Assembly: GCF_029210375.1 (NCBI RefSeq)
Contig: NZ_JARGER010000018.1
Span: forward strand, 161,577-225,576
Length of the DNA stretch: 64,000 nucleotides
DNA from: Nocardioides sp. YIM 152315
GTDB lineage: Bacteria; Actinomycetota; Actinomycetes; Propionibacteriales; Nocardioidaceae
Reading direction: 5' to 3'
Under the pieces are notes generated by a model that saw nothing but the letters and a program-made list of their open reading frames with translations, did not search any database and was not told the origin of the DNA. The translations under genes and the position numbers were made by a program. The stretch's first letter is position 1. Each line of letters starts with the position of its first letter. Shown piece by piece: positions 1 to 9,259 of the stretch.

Positions 1-40
1 CGTACGACGCGGCGGCGAGCAGCGAGACGAGGATCGTCAT
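1..40 (-). CDS. 5' end of an unidentified protein gene (partial)
   Basis: Thirteen codons are visible before the window edge (reads MTILVSLLAAASY). The ATG at 40-38 overlaps the TGA of the DUF456 gene (39-37) in an ATGA junction, so the gene is probably translationally coupled to it. The hydrophobic start could be a signal peptide or membrane segment. Too little is present to name it. Confidence 0.5.
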   Translation of the reverse strand, partial: MTILVSLLAAASY

Positions 41-513
41 GTCGCGACGACGCCGCCGATCCAGACCAGGGTGGCCGCCGACGCGGCCACGAGCTCGATC
101 ACGATGGAGAGGCCCACCGCCTTGAGGGAGTGCACCGTCGACGGCCACGCCTCCCGGCGGCCGACCCGGGCCAGCTCGGCGAGGTAGACGCCGAGCACGA
201 AGCCGACGAAGAGCCCGACCACCGGGACGACGAAGAAGCCGACCACGCCGAGCAGCACACCGACCCACTGGGTGGTGGCCGGGATGCCCGCGACCTGAAG
301 CCGGCGACCCGGCACGACGTACTTGACCACGGCGCCGACCACCACGAGCCCGGTCGCCACGGCGAAGACGGTCCACGCCGTGACCCCGCCCTCGGCCCAG
401 GCCCAGACGAGCACGCCCGCCACGACCAGCACCGAGCCGGGCAGGATCGGGACGATGATGCCCACCAGCCCGACCGCCACGAGCACGGCGGCGAGCAGGG
501 TGGTCGCGGTCAC
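37..513 (-). CDS. DUF456 small membrane protein
   Basis: About 158 residues, almost entirely hydrophobic and glycine/valine rich, with 4-5 predicted membrane segments and the GxxIVPILPG pattern near the N terminus typical of DUF456 proteins. Function unknown; it sits in the cytoplasmic membrane. I place the start at the GTG at 513-511 because GGGAG lies about ten bases upstream; an in-frame TTG at 522 is three codons upstream but has no properly spaced ribosome binding site. Its stop overlaps the next leftward gene by four bases. Confidence 0.75.
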   Translation of the reverse strand: MTATTLLAAVLVAVGLVGIIVPILPGSVLVVAGVLVWAWAEGGVTAWTVFAVATGLVVVGAVVKYVVPGRRLQVAGIPATTQWVGVLLGVVGFFVVPVVGLFVGFVLGVYLAELARVGRREAWPSTVHSLKAVGLSIVIELVAASAATLVWIGGVVAT

Positions 514-609
514 AGGGAGCAATCTCCCACAGTTCGCCGACAGCGAAATGCACCGCGGCCCCGGACACGTGGTCCGGGGCCGCGGTGGTGTGGTCTGGGT
601 CGGTCGGGG

Positions 610-843
610 TCAGCGCTCGTCGTCGGCGGCGCTGGCCGGGGTGTTGGACAGCTTGTGGGTCTCGTCGACGACGTTGGCGGCGATCTCCTTCAGCTTGTCA
701 CCGTGCTCGCGGGCGTGGTGGGCGCAGAAGAGCAGCTCACCGCCCGACTGGAGCTCCACGCGAAGGTAGGCCTGGGCTCCGCAACGGTCGCAACGGTCCG
801 CTGCGCTCAGCGCCGCGGTGCTGGGGGCAACTGCAGTGGTCAC
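610..843 (-). CDS. Small Cys/His protein, DUF7455-type
   Basis: A 77-residue protein reading MTTAVAPSTAALSAADRC. It has a CxxC pair (CDRC) followed by a C-x-H-H cluster (FCAHH), so a single zinc site is likely. This resembles the actinobacterial DUF7455 family, often found next to sigma factor and topoisomerase genes; here parE is divergent on the other side. The start is GTG at 843-841; the reading frame stays open upstream, but those residues are Arg/Ser rich and unlike the family. Function unknown. Confidence 0.7.
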   Translation of the reverse strand: MTTAVAPSTAALSAADRCDRCGAQAYLRVELQSGGELLFCAHHAREHGDKLKEIAANVVDETHKLSNTPASAADDER

Positions 844-1217
844 ATCGGCCTCATTTCTCGTACTGCCTCGGTGTCTGCCACAACGTAGCCATCGACTCCA
901 AGATTCCCGTCCTGGTGCTGATGAGCGGTGGTGCGGAACACGTCGATCCAATCACGTTCCACCTTCCCTCATCGGCACATTTCCATGCCTTGAAAGGGTG
1001 TCGGTGCACAAAATCGGTCTCTGGTCCAGAGGTGTGGTCGAGTCTGACGCGCCGGACCCGGATCCCGTTGCGGAACCGGCCCGACGACTGCCGATCGTGT
1101 CCACATCGTGACGTGGGTCCCCCGCGGTGGCGCCCGGGGAAGCGCCCTCCACGCTAGACCGCCGGGTCGGCAGGCGTGCCTGCACCGGCGGCCGGCGTGT
1201 CGCGGGTAGATTCGGGG
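844..1217. other. Divergent intergenic region between the DUF7455 gene and parE
   Basis: 374 bp without a credible gene. It must contain the promoters of both flanking genes. The right end holds TAGATT at 1207-1212, five bases before the parE ATG. On the left the DUF7455 gene seems to have an untranslated leader, but I cannot pick its promoter with confidence. Confidence 0.6.
1207..1212 (+). promoter_or_regulatory. -10 box of parE, leaderless arrangement
   Basis: TAGATT matches the actinobacterial -10 consensus TANNNT and ends five bases before the ATG at 1218. Transcription should therefore begin at or next to the start codon. No Shine-Dalgarno precedes the ATG. This also decides the start: the longer in-frame extension beginning at 1176 would lie upstream of the promoter. 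Confidence 0.6.
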
Positions 1218-3338
1218 ATGACGCACGACCGGATCCGCCGTACCTCTCGCAGGAGCCCCACGATCGCCGACAACACCTACAACGCCGCACACCTCCTCGT
1301 CCTCGAGGGCCTCGAGGCGGTGCGCAAGCGCCCGGGCATGTACATCGGGTCCACCGACACGCGGGGTCTCATGCACTGCCTGTGGGAGATCATCGACAAC
1401 GGCGTCGACGAGGCGCTGGCCGGAGCGGCCCACCGGGTCGAGGTGACCCTGCACCCCGACGGCTCCGCGGAGGTCCACGACGACGGCCGCGGCATCCCGA
1501 CCGACAAGGAGCCCAAGACCGGGCTTCCCGGCGTCGAGGTCGTGGCGACCAAGCTCCACGCGGGCGGCAAGTTCGGGGGCGGCTCGTACGTCGCGACCGG
1601 CGGCCTGCACGGTGTGGGCCTCTCGGTCGTCAACGCGCTGTCGGCCCGCATGGACATCGACGTGCAGCGGTCGCCGTCCGAGCAGGGACTGTCGTTCCGC
1701 CACGGCACGCCCGGGGTGTTCGCCGCCGAGGGCCCGGACGCGGCGTTCGAGCCGAAGTCGGGTCTCACCCGCAAGGGGAGGCGGGTCGCGAAGGGCAGGA
1801 GCGGCACCCGGATCCGCTTCTGGCCCGACCGCCGGATCTTCACCAGGGACGCCGAGTTCGTCTACGACGAGCTGATCGGGCGCGCACGACAGACGTCGTT
1901 CATCGTCCCGGGCCTCGAGCTGGTGATCCGCGACCTGCGCGGCACGGGACCGGACGGGGGCCCGCGGGAGGAGAAGTTCCGCCACGACGGCGGCATCGCG
2001 GAGTTCGCGGACTTCCTGGCCCCCGACGAGCCCGTCACCGACATCGTCCGGCTGCAGGGGTCCGACACCTTCATCGAGACCGTGCCGCTGCTCGACGACA
2101 AGGGGCACATGACGCCGCAGGACGTCGAGCGCGAGCTCCACGTCGACATCGCGGTGCGCTGGGGCACCGGCTACGAGACCGTGCTCCGGTCGTTCGTCAA
2201 CGTCATCGCCACCCCCAAGGGCGGCACCCACGTGAGCGGCTTCGAGAGCGCCATCACCAAGACCTTCAACGACGCGATGAAGGCCACGAAGGTCCTCAAG
2301 GTCAACGACGACGACGTGATCAAGGACGACGTGCTCGAGGGCATCACCGGCGTCGTGACAGTGCGGCTCGCGGAGCCGCAGTTCGAGGGGCAGACCAAGG
2401 AGATCCTCGGCACACCCGCCGCCCGCACCGTCGTACGCCGCGTCGTGTCGGCCGAGCTGAAGAGGTTCCTGACCTCGACCAAGCGAGCCGAGAAGGCCCA
2501 GGCCAAGCTGGTCATGGAGAAGGTCGCCGGCGCGGCCAAGACCCGCGTCGCGGCGCGGCAGCACAAGGAGACCCAGCGCCGCAAGAACGCACTGGAGTCG
2601 TCCGCGCTGCCCTCCAAGCTCGCCGACTGCCGGGCCGCCGACAACGACCGCACCGAGCTGTTCATCGTCGAGGGCGACTCGGCGCTCGGCACCGCGAAGC
2701 TCGCGCGCAACTCGGAGTTCCAGGCGCTGCTGCCGATCCGCGGCAAGATCCTCAACGTCCAGAAGGCGTCGGTCGGCGACATGCTCAAGAACACCGAGTG
2801 TGCCTCGATCATCCAGGTCGTCGGCGCGGGCTCCGGGCGGACGTTCGAGCTCGACGCCCGCCGCTACGGCCGGATCATCTTCATGGCCGACGCCGACTCC
2901 GACGGCGCGCACATCCGCTGCCTGCTCGCGACGCTCTTCTTCAAGTACATGCCGGACCTGATCGCCGACGGGCGCGTCTACTCGGCCGTTCCGCCCCTGC
3001 ACCGCATCGAGCTCGCCAACCCGAAGAAGGGGATGGACAAGTACGTCTACACGTACTCCGACGACGAGCTGCAGCGGAAGCTGGCCGACCTGAAGAGGAA
3101 GAACGTCAGGTGGAAGGACCCGGTCCAGCGCTACAAGGGCCTCGGCGAGATGGACGCCGACCAGCTGGCCGAGACGACGATGGACCCGCGGCGGCGTACG
3201 CTGCGTCGCCTGACCATCGACGACGCCGAGAGCGCAACCGGGATCTTCGAGCTGCTGATGGGCTCGGACGTCGCGCCGCGCAAGGAGTTCATCGTCCAGG
3301 GCGCCTACGAGGTCGACATGGAGACGCTGGACGCGTGA
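1218..3338 (+). CDS. parE: DNA topoisomerase IV subunit B (GyrB-type ATPase)
   Basis: 706 residues, the normal length. The N-terminal GHKL ATPase has the Asn of EIIDN (about residue 61), the DDGRGIP motif and the glycine-rich GGLHGVG lid. The C-terminal TOPRIM domain has EGDSA and the metal-binding DADSDG. With ParC it forms the heterotetramer that decatenates daughter chromosomes using ATP. I assign ParE rather than GyrB because a ParC-like gene lies 3.3 kb away and dnaN/recF, the usual gyrB neighbours, are absent. The stop directly abuts the stop of the convergent gene at 3339 with no bases between. Confidence 0.9.
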   Translation: MTHDRIRRTSRRSPTIADNTYNAAHLLVLEGLEAVRKRPGMYIGSTDTRGLMHCLWEIIDNGVDEALAGAAHRVEVTLHPDGSAEVHDDGRGIPTDKEPKTGLPGVEVVATKLHAGGKFGGGSYVATGGLHGVGLSVVNALSARMDIDVQRSPSEQGLSFRHGTPGVFAAEGPDAAFEPKSGLTRKGRRVAKGRSGTRIRFWPDRRIFTRDAEFVYDELIGRARQTSFIVPGLELVIRDLRGTGPDGGPREEKFRHDGGIAEFADFLAPDEPVTDIVRLQGSDTFIETVPLLDDKGHMTPQDVERELHVDIAVRWGTGYETVLRSFVNVIATPKGGTHVSGFESAITKTFNDAMKATKVLKVNDDDVIKDDVLEGITGVVTVRLAEPQFEGQTKEILGTPAARTVVRRVVSAELKRFLTSTKRAEKAQAKLVMEKVAGAAKTRVAARQHKETQRRKNALESSALPSKLADCRAADNDRTELFIVEGDSALGTAKLARNSEFQALLPIRGKILNVQKASVGDMLKNTECASIIQVVGAGSGRTFELDARRYGRIIFMADADSDGAHIRCLLATLFFKYMPDLIADGRVYSAVPPLHRIELANPKKGMDKYVYTYSDDELQRKLADLKRKNVRWKDPVQRYKGLGEMDADQLAETTMDPRRRTLRRLTIDDAESATGIFELLMGSDVAPRKEFIVQGAYEVDMETLDA

Positions 3339-3587
3339 TCAGGCGCTGCTGAGGCGGTGCTTGTCCTCCTGGTTCCGCAGCACGAGCCTCGAGGCGAAGA
3401 TGTAGAGCGGCTCCCGATCGCCCCAGGCGGGCACGAGCCCGACGAAGTCGTAGCTCTGGTTGGTGGTGAGCTCGATCATCGTGGCCTCGATGTAGTGGTG
3501 CTCCGGCGCACGCCCCGACCGGCCCTGGTAGTGGCTGCGCCCGACCGCGATCATGTCCGAGTGCGTCAGCACGTTGTAGTCCGCCAT
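3339..3587 (-). CDS. Small hypothetical protein
   Basis: An 82-residue soluble protein starting MADYNVLTHS. I do not recognise a family. The ATG at 3587-3585 is preceded by AGGGA about eight bases upstream; an upstream in-frame ATG at 3620 has no such site. The protein has no cysteines and no membrane segment. Its middle contains YIEATMIELTTNQSYDF, which looks like beta-strand structure. Its stop codon is immediately adjacent to that of parE. Confidence 0.65.
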   Translation of the reverse strand: MADYNVLTHSDMIAVGRSHYQGRSGRAPEHHYIEATMIELTTNQSYDFVGLVPAWGDREPLYIFASRLVLRNQEDKHRLSSA

Positions 3588-3668
3588 GCAGCGCGTCCCT
3601 CCTTCGTCCGGGAGACCCATCGGCAGCCGCGGCGGGAGTCTGAACCATCCAGGCCCGGAACGGGTCGG

Positions 3669-4160
3669 TCAGGCCAACCGGTCGAGCAGGCCCGTGTCGA
3701 CGTCGTAGAGGAACCCGCCCACCTCGACGGTGTCGGGGACGAGCGGGTGCGAGACGACCTTGTGCACGTCGTCCTCGAGGGCGGCCAGCTGGTCGGGCAC
3801 CATGCTGAAGGGCTGCCAGGAGACGTCCTGGCCCGCCGCGGCGCCGATCCTCTCGCGCACCTGGTCGAGGGTGGACGACGCCATCGCGCACCGGGTGTGG
3901 GGGATGACCAGGACCCGGTCGACGTTGAGCAGGTGGACGCCGAGCACCAGCGCCTCGAGCGCCTGCGGCGTCACCCGCCCGCCCGGGTTGCGGAAGATCT
4001 TCGCGTCGCCGGGCTGCAGCCCGATCATGCCGAGCGGATCGATCCGGGAGTCCATGCAGGTCACGATGGCGACGCCCGCGCGCGCCACCCCGTCGAAGCC
4101 GCCGTAGGCGAAGTCGGTCGCGAACTCACGGTTGGCTGCCAGCAGGTCGTCGAAGCTCAC
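3669..4160 (-). CDS. Beta-class carbonic anhydrase
   Basis: 163 residues. The zinc ligands of beta carbonic anhydrases are present: Cys in TCMDSR, and His and Cys in PHTRC; the Asp-Arg dyad of CMDSR is intact. The enzyme interconverts CO2 and bicarbonate in the cytoplasm. It resembles the short mycobacterial Rv1284-type enzymes. The start is a GTG at 4160-4158; TACCGT on the minus strand (4168-4173) lies seven bases upstream, so the mRNA is probably leaderless. It stands between the hypothetical gene and the exporter gene and has its own promoter. Confidence 0.9.
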   Translation of the reverse strand: MSFDDLLAANREFATDFAYGGFDGVARAGVAIVTCMDSRIDPLGMIGLQPGDAKIFRNPGGRVTPQALEALVLGVHLLNVDRVLVIPHTRCAMASSTLDQVRERIGAAAGQDVSWQPFSMVPDQLAALEDDVHKVVSHPLVPDTVEVGGFLYDVDTGLLDRLA

Positions 4161-4181
4161 GTCGGTGACGGTAGCGGACGC

Positions 4182-5936
4182 TCAGCCGGCCGACCGCAGC
4201 AGGTCGCCGGTCGAGATCGCCCGGGTCGGCGCGCTGCGGAAGAGCACCAGCGCGAGCGCGCCCGCGACCACGGCACAGATCGCCGCGCCGGTGAAGACCG
4301 TCTGCTCCTGCGCGATGCCGGCGAGCTTGAGCAGCCGGGTGAACTCCGCGCAGCGGCTGCCTCCGTCGCACACGTCGCGGACCGACGGCACGTCCGCCTG
4401 CTCGGCGTAGTAGCGACGCAGCCCGATCGTGGTGAGCGCGGAGATGCCCACGAGCATCCCGACCATCCGCGAGACCACGACGAAGGCGCTCGCCAGCCCG
4501 TGCACCTCGTGGTCGGTGCTCGCCAGCACGGCCGCGTTGACGGGCGCGAGCGCGAGCCCGAAACCGAGCCCGGCGAGCACGAGAGGCAGCGTCGCGACCG
4601 GGCTCTCCAGGGACTCCAGGTCCCAGGTCGCCATCCAGAGGAAGCCCGCCGCCGCCAGCGCCATGCCGGCGGCCGTCACGACGCCGGCGGGCAGCCGGTG
4701 GGTGAGGTAGCCGCCGAGCACCGCGCCGACCGGCAGCGCCACCAGGAAGCGGACCAGCACGAGTGCCGCCATCAGCTGCGAGCCGGGGTAGACCGTGGTG
4801 CGTGCGAAGAGCGGGATGTCGATCAGTGCCGCGATCAGGGCCGCGCCGACGAAGAAGCTGACGAGCATCGCGCCCCAGGCGGGGGTACGCCGCATCGCGC
4901 CGGCCGGCACGAGCGGGCGCTCGACGCGGCGCACGTGCACGACGAAGCCGACCGCGGCGAGCGCGGACGCGAGGAGGTACCAGACGCCCTGGTCGGAGAA
5001 GACCTGCACCTTCGGGTCGGCGGTCGCGAAGGCCAGCACGATCCCGGCCAGGGCCATCGCGAGCAGCAGGGCGCCGAGCGCGTCGGCCTCGCGCACGGTG
5101 GCGATCCACCCGCGGATGTCGAGCAGGGGCCGCCGCGCGGTGCAGCAGCGCACGACGAGCAGCACGAGCGCGACGATCGCGACGGTGCCGAGCGGGGTGA
5201 GCCAGCGGCCGTCGCCGGCGTACGGGATGAACAGCTGCCCGTAGGTGAGGTCGCGCATGAGCTGGCTGGGCTGGACGAAGACGAGCGCCCCGGCGACCAG
5301 CGTGACCAGGGCGAGGGCGAGGCCGATCCAGTCGAACCGCACGGTGGCTGAGGAAGGCGCGCCAGCGCCTGTCTCGAAACCACCCAATCGCCTGACGGCG
5401 ACGGCGAGGGCGAGGCCGACGACCAGGTTGATCAGGAAGATCACCCGCCAGTCGGCGACGGCCAGCACCAGGGCGCCGAAGAGCGGGCCGAGGACGCTGC
5501 CGATCTCCTGCACGGCCGAGACCAGCCCGAGGGGTACGCCGCGGCGCTCGGCGGGGTAGAGGTCGGCGACCAGCGCGAGGGTGGCGGGCACCAGGCCGCC
5601 GCCGCCGACGCCCTGGAGGAAGCGGCCGGTCACCATCGTCGGCATGTCGTAGGCCAGCGTGGTGAGCAGCGAGCCGAGCGCGAAGACGACCAGGGCCGCG
5701 ACCAGCACCGGCACCCGCCCCCGGAGGTCGGCGACGTGGCCGATCAGCGGCAGCATCGCGACGTACCCGAGCAGGAAGCCGGAGACGATCGGCGCCGCCC
5801 GCTGCAGCTGCTCGACCGGGATGCCGGCGCTGGCCATCATGTCCGGCAGGGCCAGCACGACCACGTAGGTGTCGGCGGCGGCGAACGCCACCGCGATCGC
5901 GGCCAGGCCCAGCAGGACCCGCGGCGACCTGGTCAC
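4182..5936 (-). CDS. MFS exporter, P55 (Rv1410c)-type, with an in-frame palindromic insert
   Basis: A 584-residue polytopic membrane protein of the drug-efflux MFS type, with the motif-A-like stretch GHVADLRGRVPV and about 14 predicted helices. It starts GTG at 5936 and overlaps the stop of the lipoprotein gene upstream in a GTGA junction. A LprG-type lipoprotein directly followed by an MFS protein is the lprG-rv1410c arrangement of mycobacteria, where the pair moves triacylglycerides or lipoglycans to the outer envelope; the same role is inferred here. Residues 185-198 (GGFETGAGAPSSAT), in the loop after the sixth helix, are encoded by a 42-bp repeat found elsewhere in the window. The C-terminal region has a short cysteine-containing outer loop (VCDGGSRCAEF). 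Confidence 0.85.
   Translation of the reverse strand: MTRSPRVLLGLAAIAVAFAAADTYVVVLALPDMMASAGIPVEQLQRAAPIVSGFLLGYVAMLPLIGHVADLRGRVPVLVAALVVFALGSLLTTLAYDMPTMVTGRFLQGVGGGGLVPATLALVADLYPAERRGVPLGLVSAVQEIGSVLGPLFGALVLAVADWRVIFLINLVVGLALAVAVRRLGGFETGAGAPSSATVRFDWIGLALALVTLVAGALVFVQPSQLMRDLTYGQLFIPYAGDGRWLTPLGTVAIVALVLLVVRCCTARRPLLDIRGWIATVREADALGALLLAMALAGIVLAFATADPKVQVFSDQGVWYLLASALAAVGFVVHVRRVERPLVPAGAMRRTPAWGAMLVSFFVGAALIAALIDIPLFARTTVYPGSQLMAALVLVRFLVALPVGAVLGGYLTHRLPAGVVTAAGMALAAAGFLWMATWDLESLESPVATLPLVLAGLGFGLALAPVNAAVLASTDHEVHGLASAFVVVSRMVGMLVGISALTTIGLRRYYAEQADVPSVRDVCDGGSRCAEFTRLLKLAGIAQEQTVFTGAAICAVVAGALALVLFRSAPTRAISTGDLLRSAG
5343..5384. repeat. 42-bp palindromic repeat element, copy 1 (inside the exporter gene)
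   Basis: Begins GGTGGCTGAGGAAGG and ends TCTCGAAACCACC, with outer arms GGTGG/CCACC and an inner GGCGC/GCGCC pair. It is identical to the copy at 14838-14879 at 40 of 42 positions. Its length is 14 codons exactly, and it begins on a codon boundary of the exporter gene (codon 185), so the frame is kept. It looks like a short dispersed palindromic element rather than a chance match. Confidence 0.85.
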
Positions 5937-6631
5937 GGCGCCGTGATGTCCTGCTCGGTGCCGTAGTCGTCGAAGGTCACCGTGTAGGTCATCGAGTCGG
6001 CGTCCTCGTAGAAGACGCCGGTCAGGTCGGCGCTGCGCAGCTCGCCGTCGTCGGTGATCGTGTACGTCGCGTCGAAGTCGCCCGTGGCCGTCGGGATGAC
6101 GTTCTTTACGACATCGGCGGAGACCGTGCCGGTGTACTCGGTGAGGACCTCCTTGTTGTCCTCGCCGCCGCGGACGCTCTCGCCGGCCTCGAGGTCCTCG
6201 GTCGCGTCGAGCAGCGAGGAGAAGCCCGCGTCCGGGCTCATCAGCTGCGCAGGGTCGGGCGCGCCGTACTCCGCCGGGTCGATGTCCTGCCACCCGGTCG
6301 TGAGCGGCAACTGGACGTGCACCTTGCCGTCGACCGCGACGACCGGCACCTCGAAGGCCTGCCCGGACAGCACGACGGTGATCGTGCCGTCGAAGGCCGG
6401 TGCGTGGGTGCCGACGCCCTCGGCCTTCTCGACGCCGGTGACCCCGTCGGGGAGGTCGTCGGTGCTGAGCGTCAGGGCGACGCCGCTGGTGTCGTCGAGG
6501 GTCTGCTTGGCGGCCGCGAGCGCCTCCTCGGGCGACCGGTCGGCCTCGCCCCCGTCGTCGCCACCGCAGGCGGACAGCGACAGCGCGAGGAGACCGGCAA
6601 CGAGAGCCGCGGGCAGGAGGGTGGTACGCAC
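5933..6631 (-). CDS. lprG: LppX/LprAFG-family lipoprotein
   Basis: 232 residues with a signal peptide ending in the lipobox LSAC, so it is lipidated and held on the outer face of the membrane. The body shows the LppX_LprAFG pattern: an alternating strand-rich fold with GWQDIDPAEYG and a C-terminal TYTVTFDDYG. Family members carry acylated lipids in a hydrophobic cavity. The start is GTG at 6631, four bases after the parC stop, with GGAAGG eight bases upstream. It is followed by the MFS exporter with a four-base overlap, forming a transport pair. Confidence 0.8.
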   Translation of the reverse strand: MRTTLLPAALVAGLLALSLSACGGDDGGEADRSPEEALAAAKQTLDDTSGVALTLSTDDLPDGVTGVEKAEGVGTHAPAFDGTITVVLSGQAFEVPVVAVDGKVHVQLPLTTGWQDIDPAEYGAPDPAQLMSPDAGFSSLLDATEDLEAGESVRGGEDNKEVLTEYTGTVSADVVKNVIPTATGDFDATYTITDDGELRSADLTGVFYEDADSMTYTVTFDDYGTEQDITAP

Positions 6632-6635
6632 GCGG

Positions 6636-9119
6636 TCAGCCTTCCACACGGACCCGCGACGCGACCGGCGCGGCACAGGCCACGAGCGGCTGACTGGCCG
6701 GCGTGCCGGACCCGTCTCGCTTGCCCGTCGCGGCCGGCAGGTCGACCGGCGCGCCACTGGCCGCCGCGGCCCGGGCCGGCGCCGTGCCGACCCACGCGAA
6801 GACCAGGGTGTCCTCGCCCTTGAGGAAGCGATGGCAGCGGACGCCGCCGGTGGCACGTCCCTTGGCGGGGTACTCCGAGAACGGCGCCACCTTCAGCGCT
6901 CCGGGCTCGGTGCCGGGCAGCGCGGTCGAAGAGCCGGACGACGTGACGACGACCGAGCCGTCCGGGGCGTCGGGGTCGACGGCGCCGAACCACACCACCC
7001 GCTGACCGGCCGCCAGCCGGATGCCGGCGATGCCGCCGCCGGAGCGACCCTGCGGCCGCACCGAGTCGGCGCCGAAGTGGAGCAGCTGCGCGTCGGAGGA
7101 GACGAAGCAGAGCGTCTCGGAGCCCGTGACCAGCTCGACGGCCCCGACGACCTCGTCGCCCTCGGCGAGCCGGATCACCTCCCACTCCTCCCTGCCCAGC
7201 ACCTCGGGGTTGACCCGCTTGACCGTGCCCTGGCGGGTGCCGAGCGCGAGCCCCGGGCCGTCGGTGCCCAGCGTGCACAGCGCGAGCAGCCGCTCTCCGG
7301 TCTCGAGGCCGAGGATCTCGCTCACCGGCAGGCCGCCCGCGAGGTGGGGGTCGTTGGCGGTGTCGGGCAGCTGCGGGAGCTCCAGCACCCCGATCTTCAC
7401 CAGCCGGCCGGCGCTGGTCAGACCGCCGACCTCACCGCGCGCGGTCGCGCGGACGGCCGAGACGACCACGTCGTGGTTGGCGCGTCCGCCGCCGTGGCCG
7501 GGCTGCTCGGCGTTCGCCGTGCGGGCCAGCAGGCCGGACGACGACAGGTAGACGAAGCACGGGTCGTCGGCGACCTCGAGTGGTACGGCCGCCGCGCTGA
7601 CCGTCGTACCGGCGGACTCGAGCAGCACCGTGCGCCGCGGCGTGCCGTAGGTCTTCGCGACCTCGGCCAGCTCGTCGGAGACGACCTTCCAGCGGAGCCT
7701 CTCGTCCTCGATGATCGCGTCGAGCTCCTCGATCGTGCGGCGCAGCTCGTCCTGCTCCTTCTCCAGCTCGATGCGGGAGAACTTCGTGAGCCGGCGCAGC
7801 GGCATGTCGAGGATGTAGTCGGCCTGGATGTCCGAGAGGTCGAAGACCGAGATCAGCCGCTCCTTGGCGGCCGCGGCGTTGTCGCTGGACCGGATCAACT
7901 GGATGACCTCGTCGATGTCGAGGATCGCGACCAGCAGGCCCTCGACCAGGTGCAGCCGGTCGGCGGCCTTGCGGCGACGGAAGACCGAGCGGCGCCGGAC
8001 CACCTCGAAGCGGTGGTCGAGGAAGACCTGGAGCATCTCCTTGAGCGGCATCGTGCGCGGCTGGCCGTCGACCAGCGCGACCGCGTTGATGCCGAAGGAG
8101 TCCTCCATGGGCGTGAGCTTGTAGAGCTGCTCGAGCAAGGCCTCGGGCACGAACCCGTTCTTGACCTCGATCACCAGGCGCAGCCCGTTGTCGCGATCGG
8201 TGAGGTCCTTGATGTCGGAGATCCCCTGGAGCTTCTTGCCCTGCACCAGCGTCTTGATGCGCTCGACGACCTTCTCGGTGCCGACGCCGTAGGGCAGCTC
8301 GGTCACCACGATGCCCTTGCGGCGGTTGGTGACGCTCTCGACGCGAGCCGTCGCGCGCATCCGGAACGTGCCGCGGCCGGTCTCGTAGGCGTCGCGGATG
8401 CCGTCGAGGCCGATGATCTTGCCGCCGGTCGGCAGGTCGGGCCCGGGGATGAAGCGCATCAGGTCGTCGACGTCGGACCGGGGGTGCTTGATCAGGTGCC
8501 GCAGCGCCTGGACGACCTCGACGAGGTTGTGCGGGGCGCAGTTGGTCGCCATGCCGACCGCGATGCCCGTCGTACCGTTGACGACCAGGTGGGGGATCGC
8601 GGCCGGCAGCACGCCCGGCTCGTACTCGCGGCTGTCGTAGTTGGGCTTGAAGTCGACGGTGTCCTCGTCGATCGAGGCCGTCATCGCGACCGCGGGCGGC
8701 GCCATCCGGCACTCGGTGTAGCGCATCGCCGCCGGAGAATCGTCGGGAGATCCGAAGTTCCCATGGCCGTCGACGGTCGGCAGCCGCATCGCCCAGGGCT
8801 GCGTCATCCTCACCAGCGCGTCGTAGATGGCGCCGTCGCCGTGCGGGTGCAGCCGGCCCATCACCTCGCCGACGACGCGTGCGCTCTTGACGTGCCCCCG
8901 GTCGGGGCGCAGGCCCATGTCGTTCATCGTGTAGAGGATCCGGCGCTGCACCGGCTTCAGCCCGTCGCGCGCGTCGGGCAGCGCGCGGGAGTAGATGACG
9001 GAGTAGGCGTACTCGAGGAACGAGGTCTCCATCTCCTGCTTGATGTCGGTGTCGAGGATGTGCTCCTCGAAGTCGTCGGGGAGATCGCTCTTCGTCGTAC
9101 GCCGGGCCATGGGCGCCAT
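6636..9119 (-). CDS. parC: DNA topoisomerase IV subunit A (GyrA-type)
   Basis: 827 residues. The breakage-reunion domain has the catalytic Tyr134 preceded by Arg133 in [10 protein letters not shown], and the quinolone-determining stretch [15 protein letters not shown] at 91-105. The C-terminal part carries repeated beta-pinwheel blades used to wrap DNA, without the strict GyrA box, which fits ParC. ATG at 9119 is preceded by GGAGG about eleven bases upstream; a second ATG three codons in is possible. It lies in tandem with lprG downstream, suggesting read-through. Confidence 0.9.
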   Translation of the reverse strand: MAPMARRTTKSDLPDDFEEHILDTDIKQEMETSFLEYAYSVIYSRALPDARDGLKPVQRRILYTMNDMGLRPDRGHVKSARVVGEVMGRLHPHGDGAIYDALVRMTQPWAMRLPTVDGHGNFGSPDDSPAAMRYTECRMAPPAVAMTASIDEDTVDFKPNYDSREYEPGVLPAAIPHLVVNGTTGIAVGMATNCAPHNLVEVVQALRHLIKHPRSDVDDLMRFIPGPDLPTGGKIIGLDGIRDAYETGRGTFRMRATARVESVTNRRKGIVVTELPYGVGTEKVVERIKTLVQGKKLQGISDIKDLTDRDNGLRLVIEVKNGFVPEALLEQLYKLTPMEDSFGINAVALVDGQPRTMPLKEMLQVFLDHRFEVVRRRSVFRRRKAADRLHLVEGLLVAILDIDEVIQLIRSSDNAAAAKERLISVFDLSDIQADYILDMPLRRLTKFSRIELEKEQDELRRTIEELDAIIEDERLRWKVVSDELAEVAKTYGTPRRTVLLESAGTTVSAAAVPLEVADDPCFVYLSSSGLLARTANAEQPGHGGGRANHDVVVSAVRATARGEVGGLTSAGRLVKIGVLELPQLPDTANDPHLAGGLPVSEILGLETGERLLALCTLGTDGPGLALGTRQGTVKRVNPEVLGREEWEVIRLAEGDEVVGAVELVTGSETLCFVSSDAQLLHFGADSVRPQGRSGGGIAGIRLAAGQRVVWFGAVDPDAPDGSVVVTSSGSSTALPGTEPGALKVAPFSEYPAKGRATGGVRCHRFLKGEDTLVFAWVGTAPARAAAASGAPVDLPAATGKRDGSGTPASQPLVACAAPVASRVRVEG

Positions 9120-9247
9120 TCTTCACGGTGCCTCCGACGATTCCGCGGAGGCTGCCCGATCTGGCCGGAGTGGCGACCGGCACCCGCGGCCGGCGTCCCG
9201 ATCCGCCACCGGGGCCGGACCCGCGCTCCCCGGTCCGCGGCGGCCGG

Positions 9248-9253
9248 TAGATT
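9248..9253 (+). promoter_or_regulatory. -10 box of the GNAT/ACS fusion gene, leaderless arrangement
   Basis: TAGATT ends six bases before the GTG at 9260. No Shine-Dalgarno sequence lies between. The same hexamer at nearly the same distance precedes parE. Confidence 0.55.
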
Positions 9254-9259
9254 TCTCGT

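Noticed and set aside
969..3352. Long open frames on both strands overlapping parE (for example 969-3002 minus)
   Set aside because: Arg/Pro/Gly-rich shadow frames of a GC-rich gene, with no family resemblance, whereas parE motifs are unmistakable in the chosen frame.
5937..6293. MFS exporter extended upstream to 6293
   Set aside because: That stretch is the lipoprotein gene in another frame; the GTG at 5936 with its GTGA overlap and MFS helix 1 is the proper start.
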